Below the pieces are notes generated by a model, which worked only from the letters and a program-made list of their open reading frames with translations, was not told the origin of the DNA and searched no databases. This document shows positions 1 through 12,300 of a stretch of DNA of 64,000 nt, in pieces. Source of the stretch: Ceratorhiza oryzae-sativae (lineage: Eukaryota; Basidiomycota; Agaricomycetes; Cantharellales; Ceratobasidiaceae); assembly GCA_030998015.1 (NCBI GenBank), contig JARWMV010000244.1, positions 868,001 to 932,000 on the forward strand, given 5' to 3'. Made by a program: the position numbers and the translations under genes. Each line of letters begins with the position of its first letter. The stretch's first letter is position 1.

Positions 1-1223
1 CGACCTCAGCCGCAAGATCCTGTGTACCTTTGAATTAATTCACGATACGTTACCATGACTGTTTCCCTGCCTCCCCTGTGGCATGCGCTGTCTGCTCCTC
101 CGAGTGCCTTGAACCGTGTTCACGTGCCTCATTAAAAATGTACTAAAAACAGGCCATCCCATTTTGGTCTTATCGTTAAACTGCTCTCACCCGTCCAGAT
201 CAACGTTCCACCAAAGAGCCATGTATATGCTGCAATCGTCCATGTAGGATCCTCAACAACTTGCACGAGCGCCTGAAGAGGTGAGTATCAGCGACGTCTC
301 TGTCCAAGGCTAAAGTTTCGTAGCGAGTCCGTATCAACGTCTCTGGGTCCACGAGCCACACGTCCCGACCTTTGCATCAAGAACGTTGCTTTGCATTTTC
401 CTATTCCTGGCTTGGGCCTAAGCTTCCCATTCTCGTTCTCACCCGATGGACACTCGTCACCTGGCTCAGCGCAATAGTCGATCGGTCGGCCGGCAGCTTG
501 AATATCGTGTGTTCCTCGCTGCGCCATATATCCTCAACGGAGAGCAAACATTTTGCCATACTGGCTTTTGCTAGAAAGATCGGTACCTCAAAAGGACGAG
601 GAGCAGGGGGGGCAGTAGATCGGGTGTGTTCCATGCCCATATCGAACGAATAGTTACTTTTCTGTTTTCTACAATCAAACCGCTGATTTTTGTTCACCCA
701 CTCTTCATCCTGTGTCCACCATGTACCATCGTTTTGTAGTGGACTACGCCTCGCACGCGTTTTGCAATCTGGATTCTTTCCGTCTACCCTGTCCATATTC
801 GCTCGTGTATGTAAACTCTGCCATTTGCCTAATCCATTCCGTTATCCCTATATCCTGCTCCTGTCGCCCCGGCTCTCGAGAGTCGTTGGTCGTTCGAGAC
901 TTGTGATTGAATTAGGGTTTTGCGGGGTAAGCGGGTGCTTCTGCCGTGGGGCTGATCGTCGGGGGGGAGGGATTTAAGCCCAAGGTAAGATCCTCATCCG
1001 GCTCAATGTGCGAGTCTTGCCGACGCTGGGGCTAATCTAGACGGAGATAAATAAAGAGAATAAATGGACTCCTCAGAGTTCTACACACCACCCGTAATAC
1101 GGTTGAACGAATGATAAGGGGTGGGGTTTCGTCCGACTAGGAGGTTCAACTCCTATTCCGCTCAACTGGGGCGGGCCTACGGCATCCCCGGCGAAGGATA
1201 TGACTATATAATCTGGTGCTCGA
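1..1223. other. No gene recognised
   Basis: Only short, mutually overlapping reading frames without domain character are visible on either strand. It is probably the 5' flank of the gene starting at 1224. A TATATAA stretch near 1204 lies only about 20 bp before that start codon. Confidence 0.5.
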
Positions 1224-2984
1224 ATGGATGAAAAGTCGCCCCTGCGCCATTACCCCCCATCACTATTCGATCCAATCGATATGCGTCTCCCCAAGAATCT
1301 CATTGCCGCATACGATACCTTGAGCGCACTTCGGCTGCTGCTCGGGATCGTAGCGCCAACCGACATCTCCCTTCCGAGTCTACAGGCGATGTGAGTATCT
1401 CCAGCAATATATTTGAGATAGGAAGGGCTAACGTTTGTACCCCAGCACGAGAGGTATATCTCTCGCGACTGTCGATTCCACCTGGAACTCGACATCCCTG
1501 TATTCCTTCATTCCCTCCGACCCACCCACTCTGCCCTCCCCCTCGACCGTCAAGTCTGCGATCAAACAGCTGTCGAGGAGTGCCGAACAGGCTGGAAAGT
1601 GGGTGGATAATAAACAGAAAACTCTGGTGCACGATTTGTGCTACAAGAGACCTGGTGAGTGTGCCGTTGAGTCGATCGTTGGGAGCTGGGGCTAAGGATA
1701 TCTACTATCCAGCCTTGATACACTCACCCCGGGCATTGGTGGTGTATCATAGGCTCTTCCAACTCCGACTGCAGTTTTGCCCCGGCCAACCGCAGTTCCT
1801 CGACTCGATCCCCCGTCCGCCGTGGAGGTCCCGACCCCGACGATTCCCTCCCGCCCTTGCCATTCCCCCTCCTCCAGCGACCCGTGTGCTCCACATACCG
1901 ACCCGAACCCAGCTCACGTCGATGGAGGGCCCTCTACCCCCGCAGCCCGCCCACCCCTACCTCCGTAGACCCCCGCCCACCTCGAATGAACAACCGGAGC
2001 CGCCCCCAACCTCGATCCGCCTGCCTGGCCGGGTAATACCTGGATCAAGGACGTGTATGCGTTCTTGGTCGTTACCTGGCTGGATATTCAGGCGAGGCTC
2101 CTGGATCTGACGACGCGCCTGCGCGCCCGGGTGACCGTGCGCGCGCATGGCTATTCAGACTCAGGGGCTGGGCGGCTCACGTCCGGGCTCTTGGGGGCTC
2201 CGTGTGGGTGATGGTGCCGATTGGGCTCGGCGCGTTCGCCATGGTCAGGCGAAGGAGGGTAGGTGGGACGAGGGCCGCGAGGGCACCCTTCAAGCACCGG
2301 CCGCTCCCCTCGGTCCCAAGCTCGACTCACCGACCACCCCGGCCCCCACCCTCTCCTCCACGTCCGACCCCGCCCCCTCCGACTCCGACCTCGACCCCAC
2401 GGCGCCAGATCCGATGCGTCAAGCTATCCTATCGGCTGGCAGTGTGGGTACGAGAGGGGCACCGTACCTTGCATAGGTACATTGGTACCTTCGACGTGAG
2501 TGGGCCGGCGGACCAACGAACCCTCCTGTCTAGTCAGGCATGGGTTCATCTCCAGCGGGTGGTGAGAGAGCTCGAGCTCGATTATCGGCACGTGGCGGAA
2601 GTGCGACTTGAGGTGGAGATCGACCGCGGCGTGAGCACCTGGAGCCAGCTGGGTAATTCCGTCGACGCGGTGCGCACCAATGTCCAGCACGAAAGTAAGT
2701 CACTATCTTGCTTCTCAACCCGATCAATTCATTCACCCTTTCTAGTGGGAGACCGTTTCAGGAGCCTGGAGGAATTCGGGGCGACGCTGGCCCGACGCGA
2801 TCGCACCTCCGAGTGGAGCGAGGAGCTCTACTGGAGCGCGCCAGACAGTCCGACCTCGAGTCGATTGGCGACGCCCGTTGTCGAAGAACCCAAGGAGGAA
2901 CCGGCCAGGGTGCGGATTGCCGGGTTCCGGGAAGTGGACGAGGAGGGAGTGGACGAATTGCAGTGGGGCGCATTGAGACGGTGA
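1224..2984 (+). CDS. Hypothetical multi-exon protein
   Basis: I do not recognise this protein. Exon 1 (1224-1390) reads MDEKSPLRHYPPSLFDP and joins in phase to an exon from 1446 (TRGISLATVDSTWNS) through a good GTGAGT donor. That exon ends at 1654 before another GTGAGT. Downstream, clear coding returns at about 2539-2694 (WVHLQRVVRELELDYRHVAE). It is followed by a GTAAGT...TTTCTAG intron (2695-2745) and a final acidic exon ending ELQWGALRR with TGA at 2982-2984. The Pro/Ser/Arg-rich middle (about 1750-2530) is open in all three frames in pieces, and I could not settle its splicing. One frame there holds a short hydrophobic segment near 2202-2245 that could be a membrane span. Function unknown. 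The outer exons are well supported, the middle is not. Confidence 0.55.
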
Positions 2985-3531
2985 GCCGGGCGCTCCCCGT
3001 TAATGCGTGCCGTCGCATTTGTATGCAAAGTAAGTCTATTGTTTGAACTCGATGTCTTAAACTCATATATCCTTGTGCCTAGCTCCCCCCCCCCTTGTAG
3101 TTGGATGACTGTATGCCGCTGGCCGGCAGCAGTCGGGTTTTGTTTGTAGTTTTTATTTTGATCATCTTTATTCTCCCTTCTTCGTGTATAGATTACACTT
3201 TAATTCATTTTCCCTCTTTCGAGAGGGCCCCTGATTATTAATCTGGTGTGCCAAATATACATACATGCATGCATATCCTACTCCCTCGAAAGAATTAAAG
3301 CTGCAACCACGACAGTAGTATTACGACACAGCTGCATACAGGGACAAACAAGGTCCTGCAGCCCTCGATCGTTTATGTCATCTTCGCGCCGCTTCATTAT
3401 CTGACTATCCAGGCACCTAGCAGTTCCCCAAGTCCACCATTAATGACCATGAAACTCTGCATTATGTTTCACCGCAAGCTGCTTTGGTTCATTGTCACGA
3501 GCTGATTTTTGGTTGAAGACGGGCTGTGGTT

Positions 3532-4540
3532 TCAGGTATATGCATATACGAACGATCCAATGTATGTACAAAAGAGTCGTAAACTGCATGCGACTTTCAT
3601 GCTTATCCAGAGTAGACGGCGGGTCCGGGGATGGTATAGGATGTATAGCTGCCGTAGAGGATCGAACAAGATGCCGGGGTCACTGTAGCGCGGATCGGTC
3701 AGGCTTACTACTTCAAATACGACAAGATAGAGCGTCGACTTACGTGGCCTTGTAAGCACCAGGGAACTTGACGGTCGCGGGGCTAGCACTGCCTCCACCC
3801 GTAACCTGGAGCTGGTAGCACGACATGTAGAATTGGGCACCACCGACGGATCCGGCGACGTGCAAGGCAATAACCTCGGCGCGCAGGAGGTATTGACCTT
3901 TGGATACAAATCATTGGAGAGATGGTGTGAATGTGTGAATAAACGTACCGGGAGCAATGTTCGAGGGAATCTTGAAGGTGACCTTGCCGCAGTTGGCGTT
4001 CATGACATCGGTTCCCCAGTAGTCCTTGGACACGAGGCCGGTCTGAGCGACCTTGAACCAGTTGGCGGATGTTCCGGAGGCGGTCGCAGCGTTGTCGACC
4101 TTGGCCCTATGAGATTATATCATTAGCATCCCGAAGCGGCTTAGAACTCCAAGAAGCGCACATGTAGATGATGGTGGGTCCATCGTGGTTACCCCCAATA
4201 GCCTCGTTGGAGCAAGAGCGATCGCCGGGCTGCTGGTGCATCTCGACGCTGACGGTCGAGCCCGCAGCAACGCTGCAGATGCCGCTGGTGGAGGCGGCGC
4301 CGGCGTTGCAAGCAATGTCCTACATTAGGAGTTCATAACGCGTTTGGATTCTCAATGTGGGGGGGGGGGGATATTTCGACTTACGCCCGAAGTCACGCTG
4401 GTGACGGGCGAGTTGCTCGCAGGCTTGCGCACGCACTTGCCAGCCTGGTCAGAGCTGCCAATCCAGAATTGCTGGAACGTGGCATGTGCTTGAACGCCAG
4501 AGGCGGCGACGAAAGCGGCCAGAAGTGAAGTGAAAAGCAT
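3532..4540 (-). CDS. AA9 lytic polysaccharide monooxygenase (secreted), C-terminus frameshifted
   Basis: Copper-dependent AA9 (formerly GH61) enzyme that oxidatively cleaves cellulose outside the cell. Five exons splice cleanly: 4540-4385, 4319-4162, 4106-3949, 3897-3744 and 3682 onward. An 18-residue signal peptide ([18 protein letters not shown]) is followed directly by the His that becomes the N-terminal copper ligand (HATFQQFW). The second His is in [12 protein letters not shown], and the axial region is [13 protein letters not shown]. The family block TPGxYLLRAE / [23 protein letters not shown] is present. After DPGILFD the frame is thrown by one base: the expected ending ([12 protein letters not shown]..., stop at 3605-3603) is in a different frame, so the annotated frame runs on to 3532. 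No cellulose-binding module is seen. The family assignment is certain. Whether the C-terminus is truly altered is not. Confidence 0.93.
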
Positions 4541-4603
4541 GTTTAATCCAAAGCCAGAGAAAAGACCAAGCAATCGATGTGTTTTCCGAGCAGTGGGGAG
4601 ACG

Positions 4604-4611
4604 TTTTTATA
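4604..4611 (-). promoter_or_regulatory. TATA box of the AA9 gene
   Basis: TATAAAAA on the minus strand, 64-71 bp upstream of the AA9 start codon, a normal spacing for a strongly induced fungal secreted-enzyme gene. Assignment by position only. Confidence 0.5.
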
Positions 4612-7156
4612 CCCAAAGTAGGGCTTTGGTTTAGCCTTCGAGAGGAGCAAAACGACATCACGAGCCAAGCGAGCACAAGGACAAGTCTCCGACAGAAGTC
4701 GACGAAGTCGGGTACATGAGGTGTTAGTGCGCAACGCTTAATCCCCGCAGGTTCAATGGCAGTTATCATTCTCCGAGTTTGTGCCCGATCTTGCCCCTCG
4801 AAACGATGAGCGCAGAGCACCGATTGGCAGGGTTTTGCGATCCGAGGGGGCAAGAAATTAGTCGGTGCCTAATCCGGAGGTTAGGCGACAGACATTCCTC
4901 CGCCGAGACCAATAACTCGACGTGAATCGTGATGCTTGGTGACTGGAACCCATCCGGATATGCGAGGATTCAGCGCAAATATGGTCCTTGGAAGGATTAT
5001 CTAGATCATACTGACGGTCAAGAAGCCTAGCCGACGTCGGATTATCCTCGAGATCAAGCGAGCCAAGACTTTTTAGCTTCTTGGAATGGTACGGTTTTAC
5101 CGAAAAGAACACCGAGAAGACCGCGACACCAATTATGTTGTGGTTCAATTTGTAATCAGCGGAGCGAAGTCTAGAAAGGACTCATATCGTTGGTTCATGC
5201 ACAAGATCATGGTGGTAGCTCGGAGTTCAAGCCGGGTCGCTTCTCAAAGTTGTTCACGTGCCGTACGGGGATTTATTTCACAACAGCACGGGCCCCGTTT
5301 GATCTTACATTTTGCGAACATTTTCAAGGCTATCGACATGGTAGCTATTTTTACACACGCAAGAGCTAATTTCTAGGAGGGAAACGGCCAAGGGCTGTAA
5401 GCGTGCATTAACAAGTGTCAAGTTATCAGCATGGAAAACTACGCTTTGGAGAACCATGATCTATTTATCAAGGAATTTGTTAACGTATTTGAATAATAAC
5501 ATCATCCAGACGCTCATGATACCCGATATCAAACCGAGGCAGAGTCACCTCTGGACACCCAGCGACTGACGCTTACCCCTTTCCATCCATCACTCTTTCG
5601 CATATAACCAGTTTATGTGCTTCAGCCCTGATTCTTATCGATCGAAAAATACGCGATTGCCTTTGGTGAGTGCCTGGGACTGTGTCTGCTTTGGGCTTGT
5701 AGATTCGACTCCATCTCGCATAGTGAAGCGTGCTTGCTCAGGGACAAGTCTCGCATGGCTGGATGGAATGTGTAACATAACTACCTAGTGCACGGAAACA
5801 CCATGACCGTAAACGCGTGGACAATATATTTCGGGTGTTGTATCTTTACGACGATCTCGCGCGTAAGCAGTCGACGACCGCTGTGCGCTCTGATAAAGTT
5901 TAACCCCTCTCACACACCGAACGCTCGAACCGTCATGCTAAGCGAAGAAAACTCACCGAGTTGTGTTTTATTGATGTCTGCATGACCTACCTTGAAACCT
6001 GCAGAGGAGGCGACACGCAAATACGTCCCAGGCAGTGTCTAGTAAACGCCTATGATACTGGGGCATTGTGTTGAATGCCATTGCTGTGTGAGCATCAATT
6101 TGAATGGCGAGTGTGTTGGAGGGTACGATTAAGATTTAGATGTGCTGTGGAGAGAAATTCACCGGCTCTCACGTGCTGGCCCGCCAGACAAGCGTGATAT
6201 CGGGGGCGCAATGAACAACCGTGCCGTCCGGCTTCTGGGTGTAAGCGCCAAAGCGATTTGACCACTGATGTGATGGCAGATCTTTCGCTCGGCGCACGGG
6301 CCAACTCCAAGGGTATATAATCACCTGGTCATGCTCTCCCTGTTCTTTACCACTCTGGCCTTTTGGCTTAGATCAAGTGTAGTATCTGTTCTTTTAGTCT
6401 TAATCGACTAAACGGTGGCATTGCCACCTACATCGATTATTCAATTTTTGCCGCCCGGGTGGTTGCTCCTCTGCTTGCACGAGCGATCACAAGATGACCT
6501 TGCCGCTACAGTACTGGCTCGCGTCGTCGCGGGATTTTGCTTTTTCTTTTTTGGCATTTGCCTAGGCCTAACCCTAATCTCTGTATCAATATTCGGTACC
6601 CCTGAATGTGATGATGTTTGGTTTGATGCTGCTTAGTCTTAACGAGCGTGAAACCCTTCATTTCAACCATCACCGACATTCCTTTGACATTTTTCGTACC
6701 CAAAGATCATCCCATTCCCCCCCAGTAGGTTGAACGCTTCACGCTGCGCCAGTGCAGGCAGACGGGTTGAAAGGCACTCACGCTGTGTCTTGGATCAGGC
6801 AACTTGCCGCTAGAAGCCCCAACCTGGCATTCGCGCATTGTCACCTGACATAGCGGCTAGCATACCCTGCGGGATCGCTCCAGTGCCGTGTTGGTGTTGG
6901 TACGTGCAAGATTATGTCTTGTTTCGTCGAAAGCAGCGAAATAACCCGCTGCTAATTTCGCATATGATGCAGGAAAGACTCAATCCGTTGTTTGCGATAT
7001 AGTTCTGTTTGCCCTGAGACTACACGACTTGGCTTTACCCGCGTTTACTTGGACGTGTCGGTCTCCCCTACACTCGTTCGGATCCCACTCGTTTTCAGAC
7101 TCCTCTCGTTCGACCATAACTCGGCCTATTTCTGCATTGGTTTCATCTTGTGAACT
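4612..7156. other. Gene-poor intergenic stretch
   Basis: About 2.5 kb between two divergently transcribed genes. Reading frames here are short, lack domains and do not splice into anything convincing. It must hold the promoters of the AA9 gene and the prenylcysteine oxidase gene. I see no transposon, tRNA or repeat array. Confidence 0.5.
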
Positions 7157-8897
7157 ATGCTTTTGCTGTCCATCTTTTTCGCTATTTCTTCGACATTCGT
7201 TAGCGCAACCGATGTTTCAAAGGTTGCGATTATCGGTGCGGGCGCTGGTGGCTCTTCTGCTGCATTCTGGATTTCTCTCGCTAAACAACGGTCCCTTAAT
7301 CCTAACAAACCGCTCGTTATCGATGTCTATGATAGGAACGATTATATAGGCGGGCGTGAGTAGTCGTATCACTGTTTCAGTTACCCGACCACTAACTCAA
7401 TTTCCTGGACGGATAGGGAGCACTATCGTTTATCCGTATGGCAATACTTCATACAGCCCCATCGAACAAGGAGCCGGAATATTCACAGACCACAACAAGA
7501 ATTTGATGCGGGCAGTCTCCGAATTCGGGCTCCAAACGTATCAACTTGGCAGCGTAACAGGCGGGATTGGCGTCTGGGATGGGAAAGAATTCCTCTATCG
7601 GTCATCGGGAGATTATGCGACGGACGGCACACGAATGTTAACCAGGTACGGAACTGGACCTGCCAAGTCTGATGCCCTGTGAGTGCGAATTCCAAGGACT
7701 GCGTTCTCTTTTTCACATGTCTTTGTGCCGAACAGGGTCAAAGATTTCCTGAAGAAGTTCGACCGTTCATATGGCCCTAAGTTCCCAGATTATCAAACAG
7801 TCAGCGCATATTCAGCCTCGCTGAATTACACCTCCCTCGAATCCATCACGCTCCAATCATATCTCGACCGCAATGGCGTGAACCCGACTTGGACCCGTGA
7901 GTTCCAGACCGGAAGCACTCGTTTCAATTATGCACAAGACGCGAGCAAAATCCAGGCCGTTGCCGGAATGACGAGCCTGTCAGCCGATTCCTCCAACGCA
8001 GTAGTTGGAGGAAATCGCAAGATCTTCCAGGGATTCTTGAAAAGGAGCGGCGCAAATGTCAAGCTTAACACCGTGGTATGTAGTTGTACTCGGCTAGCTT
8101 GATTGTTGGTCTGAGCAGTCCAGTAGGTTACCAAGATCGCCAAGGCCGGCAAGATGTACAACGTCACGACGAGTGCAGGTCTAACCACTACCTATAACGC
8201 TATCATTCTCGCCGCTCCAGCCGCGCTCTCAGGCATCAAATTCGTCAACATAGCCCATAAACCTACCGCGCCTGGAGTCGAATACGTTCACCTTCACTCG
8301 ACCCTCGTTGCTACCACGACTCCTGCCGTTCTTCCGGCCTACTTCAATGCTAAAGTCCCTCCTCAAATGCCCGGCACAATTATCACAACTGGGGAATCGA
8401 AGTCCCAACCCGAGTTCTTCGGATTCAGATATGAGGCAGAGCTCGAGCGCAACGGCAAGGCTGAATATGTGGTCAGGATATTCTCCAAGGCACCTGTTTC
8501 GGACGCCACGCTTGTGAAATGGTTTGGAAAAGGGAAATTTGGATGGGTGGATCGTAAAGAGGTATATGCCCTTTGTTCCTTTCGACGAAATCCCGTGCGC
8601 TAAATTTAACCAGTGGGACGCATACCCCTACTACCCTAAGCATGCCAAATTTCCTCCCGTAATCCTCGATGATGGACTTTATTATGTCAATTCCATGGAA
8701 GGGTAAGTCCTAATAGCACTCGTTTAGATTGTGGCTGACTGGGCGACAGCCTTTGGTCTACAATGGAGACCGAAACTATCTCGTCGCGAAACTGCGCAAA
8801 TCTGGTAGCAAAGGGTTTGTTTGGGTCTGGGATTTGTGGCCCATCGGGTCCCAAAGGACCAAAGACAGATAGCTATGTACTTGGCTGGGATTGTTGA
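7157..8897 (+). CDS. PCYOX1: Prenylcysteine oxidase (farnesylcysteine lyase family)
   Basis: FAD-dependent thioether oxidase that releases cysteine and an aldehyde from prenylcysteines left by turnover of prenylated proteins, typically in lysosome/vacuole or secreted. Six exons: 7157-7355, 7417-7678, 7736-8075, 8127-8561, 8613-8702, 8750-8897, all joining in phase. An N-terminal hydrophobic signal (MLLLSIFFAISSTFVSA) precedes the Rossmann dinucleotide motif VAIIGAGAGGSSAAF. The next conserved element, YIGGRSTIVYPYG, spans the first intron. The lyase-domain signatures RKEWDAYPYYP and YYVNSMEGLWSTMETETISSRN are visible at the C-terminal half, the first across the 8562-8612 intron. Total about 490 residues, normal for the family. 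It lies upstream of and in the same direction as the kinase-GEF gene, with no functional link apparent. Confidence 0.92.
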
Positions 8898-9323
8898 ACG
8901 TAAACCCAGCTTGCGTACCTCAATTTTTTATTTTTCACTTTTCTGGGGTTATGAGTATCTTTGGTGTATGCGCGAGTGGTGGGGGTCGGGCTTCTGTCTC
9001 TTTGTAAGTGTGGTAGAATCCTGCACATGACATGTACTCGCTCTTTGTCTATTTGTCACCTGTGTAGATCACCATCAGGAAGCAATCTACACTGCTCGTG
9101 TTATCGAGTTTGTTCCGTCTGTAAAAACCGACACCTTAAACTTTGGAAGGGATGCATCATTTGCACAGGTGTTGAACAACGGGGAGGACCCTTTGATAAG
9201 CGCTCGACTCATATGGCTCGCGATTTCATTTAGTATCAAAGGTGTGATGGAGGCAGACCTTTATTCGGTTTGCCACTGCTGGTTAAGCTTCCATTCAATC
9301 CTTGCTAGCACATATGCCAAGAC
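8898..9323 (+). other. Spacer; may hold 5' exons of the kinase-GEF gene
   Basis: No recognisable domain. The first kinase exon visible downstream (ending 9437) has no in-frame ATG after an upstream stop at 9306-9308. A short 5' exon with the true start may therefore lie here, but I could not identify it. Confidence 0.35.
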
Positions 9324-12300
9324 GTGATAACAAAAGACATAGGTATTACTCTATTATTTGTGCGAAATGACCACTTATCAATCAAGCCAAACCAAACTCT
9401 CACCAGCGAGGCAGCGAATATCATATCCAGTGCCACAGTAAGTGGATTTTCTGATACAAGTGCTCGTAAAACGACATATGTTTGCAGTCTACCTCCGATA
9501 TCATCACATTTCTCGGGAAACATCATTGTCCAAACATTACTTGCGATCTTGATTTGGACAGATGTGGTCGTTTCCCAGTGTCGGGTGGTGGCTTTGGTGA
9601 CGTTTATCGTGGCGCATTACATGGAGGAACTTCTGTGGCGATCAAGTGTGCCAGAATTTATCTCCAGCAGGACGAGATGAGCGGCCACAAGGTTTTAAAG
9701 GCATGTATCTCGCCAAATAGGGGTAGCCGGCTCTGATTAGACATTCTCGAACAGCATGCTGCTCGAGAGCTGTATACTTGGTTACGATTCCGACACAAAA
9801 ACATCGTTAGTCTGTTAGGACTGGCCGAGTTCCGAAATCATTTAGCCATGGTATCTCCTTGGATGGATAACGGCACTCTCCTGGAATACCTCCAGCGCTA
9901 CCCGACAATAAACCGCCATCAGCTTGTCAGTCAGTCCGTTAATTCTGGTGTCCAGTATAGAAATAACGTTGTGAATCCAGTGCGTCGATATCTGCCGAGG
10001 CGTAGCATATCTTCATCAAAATAACACGGTGGGATCTTCATTCTTTGACGCAAGTAGTGTAGACTGACCCCAGTTTGTGATTAGATTCATGGAGATATCA
10101 AGAGCGTAAGAACGCAGAGAGCACTCCACCGATTTTCACCATCTAAGGTTGAGTCCAGAGCAACGTTCTTATATCCAGCAAGGGCACAGCGAAAATAACC
10201 GACTTTGGATGCACTCAACTACGAAATACATCGCTAAACTTCTCAACCACGTCTAGCGAAGGCAGATTCTCAGTGCGTTGGGCGGTGAGTTAGGTTAACT
10301 TTTAGATAATACTCATTTTAAAACGTCAAGGCGCGAATTACAGGCACCGGAAATCTTAAATGGGGACACAAATGCAACAAAGGAGTCCGACGTATATGCA
10401 CTCGGGATGGTAGTTTTTGCCAACTCCGAGCTGCGCCTGTATGCTGATTGGCATGTCTCTACCTTATAGACAATGTTGGTATGTGCGTCCTTTTGCGCTG
10501 CAGCGATCGATACATAGTGGCCACCCAGAAGCTTTGGGGTCAGTTCTTGGTTTCATGATTGTTTGGTTGGACTGGAGTCCCCTGCGAGTTACTCCGGGTA
10601 CCGACCGGCTTCCGGGTTGTGGCTTGCAACCGGCGATGAGAAAGACTGTCTTCTTGTTATCAACGCCCGACCTCTTGCAAGGATTCGATTGAAAGGATCT
10701 AATGTCTTTATCAAGGAGGTCGTCACTGGGAAAGTCCCGTTCAACGACAAACAAGAAACCGCCATTTATATCGCCGTCGCTGTTCAACGTCAAACGCCTA
10801 AACGCCCAAACGTTTTCCCCTCGTTCAAGCAGCACGAAATCGAACAGTTTTGGGAGGTATTGACGACATCATGGGCATATGACGTTTCGAAACGCCCGTG
10901 TTCTGCAAGTATTCAAGACAGCGTAAGTAAAATCCCCCTGTCCCAAGGAATGCAGTTTACAAATCTTGAGGTAGATTGAAGGTCTTAGGCAATATGCAAC
11001 AGAGGATCGCCTGGTTCTTCCGGGCCTTCAATTCAGCCCAAGCGACTCTTCGAGAGTGAGTATTTTGGTAAAACGCAATGATATGTAGCTATATTTTTTA
11101 TAGAACAAACTTCAAAAAGTCGTCAATGTTCTTATTCATACAGAATGTGACTTTGTACGTGATCTCGAGTGCCTGCGAGATGTGAGTGACTTCCATTCGT
11201 TCTCCAGCCACCGTAACACTTGACATGAACCAGCTCTGGTTAGTCCCTCTCATGACCCAGGAAATTCTCCCAGCAGAGCGGCGCACAGGTCTAATACAAC
11301 CGATGTTGTGGAATATTGAGGACGTTATCGACGCGAATACAGGTCTGCGCGACACGCTCACCAAGTGGAGAAATACGGGTTTTATTCTCGACACACTAGG
11401 TAGCATTTTTCTCCTGGCTATCCCCCGCCTCGCTCCGCTGGTTCGCTACATCAAACAACAAGTACATGCGGAATATGAACTCGAGCGCGAAAAGTTGGCA
11501 AATGTTATGTTGGCGAAGTTCCTTGAAACCGTGGAGGAGTTACCAATGACCCGGAACTTGCGACTGAGCTGGTACTTGGACCAGCCCAGAATGCGCCTCG
11601 AACAGTACCGTTTACTACTGGAGACAGTACTGAAGTATACCTCGGATGCCGATCAGGATCGTAACCTACTTTCGAAATCGATCGAAGGGTTACGGGATTT
11701 ATCGAAGAGGACGCAAGTTCCTCATGAAATAGATGGCGATCAAATCACGTTGTTCCAATTGAATAAGCGGCTGAGATTTAAACGGGGGGAACAGGAGGTG
11801 AGTCCAAGTTTCGTTAGAATGCAAATGGGGCACAAAATTAATGGATTGTAGAACTTGGAGTTGAAAGCCCAGGGGAGAAGGCTAATTTATACGGGTTTGC
11901 TCTGGATGAAAGGGCAAGAAACCCCTCGAGGTGAACTCCAAATGTTTCTGTTTGATCACATGGTCGTGCTGGTCAAGCGGAAAACAGTTGACAAGCATGA
12001 GCAACTTAGGCTCTTTCGGAAGGTGAGTTGAGATGGTTAACTGCTTAGCATCTCTCTCAATACTAGAAAAATCAGCCTATTCCACTTCAGCTGCTCACGG
12101 TCAACACATCTATTCATCAACAGTCGACACCAATGTCGATTATTGCAAAAGAAGTTGACCAGCAGCAGAGCGGAGCGCGTGATTTCACCGTCTCCCGGCT
12201 AGGAAGGCATGGTGTAAGTACAATCAAACCTATCTCCGGATATAGCCTAGCATTTACGAAGGATTCAGTACTCCTTGACGCTATTAGCTACAAACATCAT

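Noticed and set aside
1125..1170. tRNA-like B-box (GGTTCAACTCC) inside a small hairpin
   Set aside because: The loop is 6 nt, not 7, and no D-arm, anticodon arm or acceptor stem can be folded around it.
4360..4370. Run of ten G in the AA9 gene
   Set aside because: Lies within the first intron (4320-4384). Does not affect the protein.
5690..5730. Second B-box-like string (GATTCGACTCC)
   Set aside because: The invariant G53-C61 pair is missing and no cloverleaf forms upstream.
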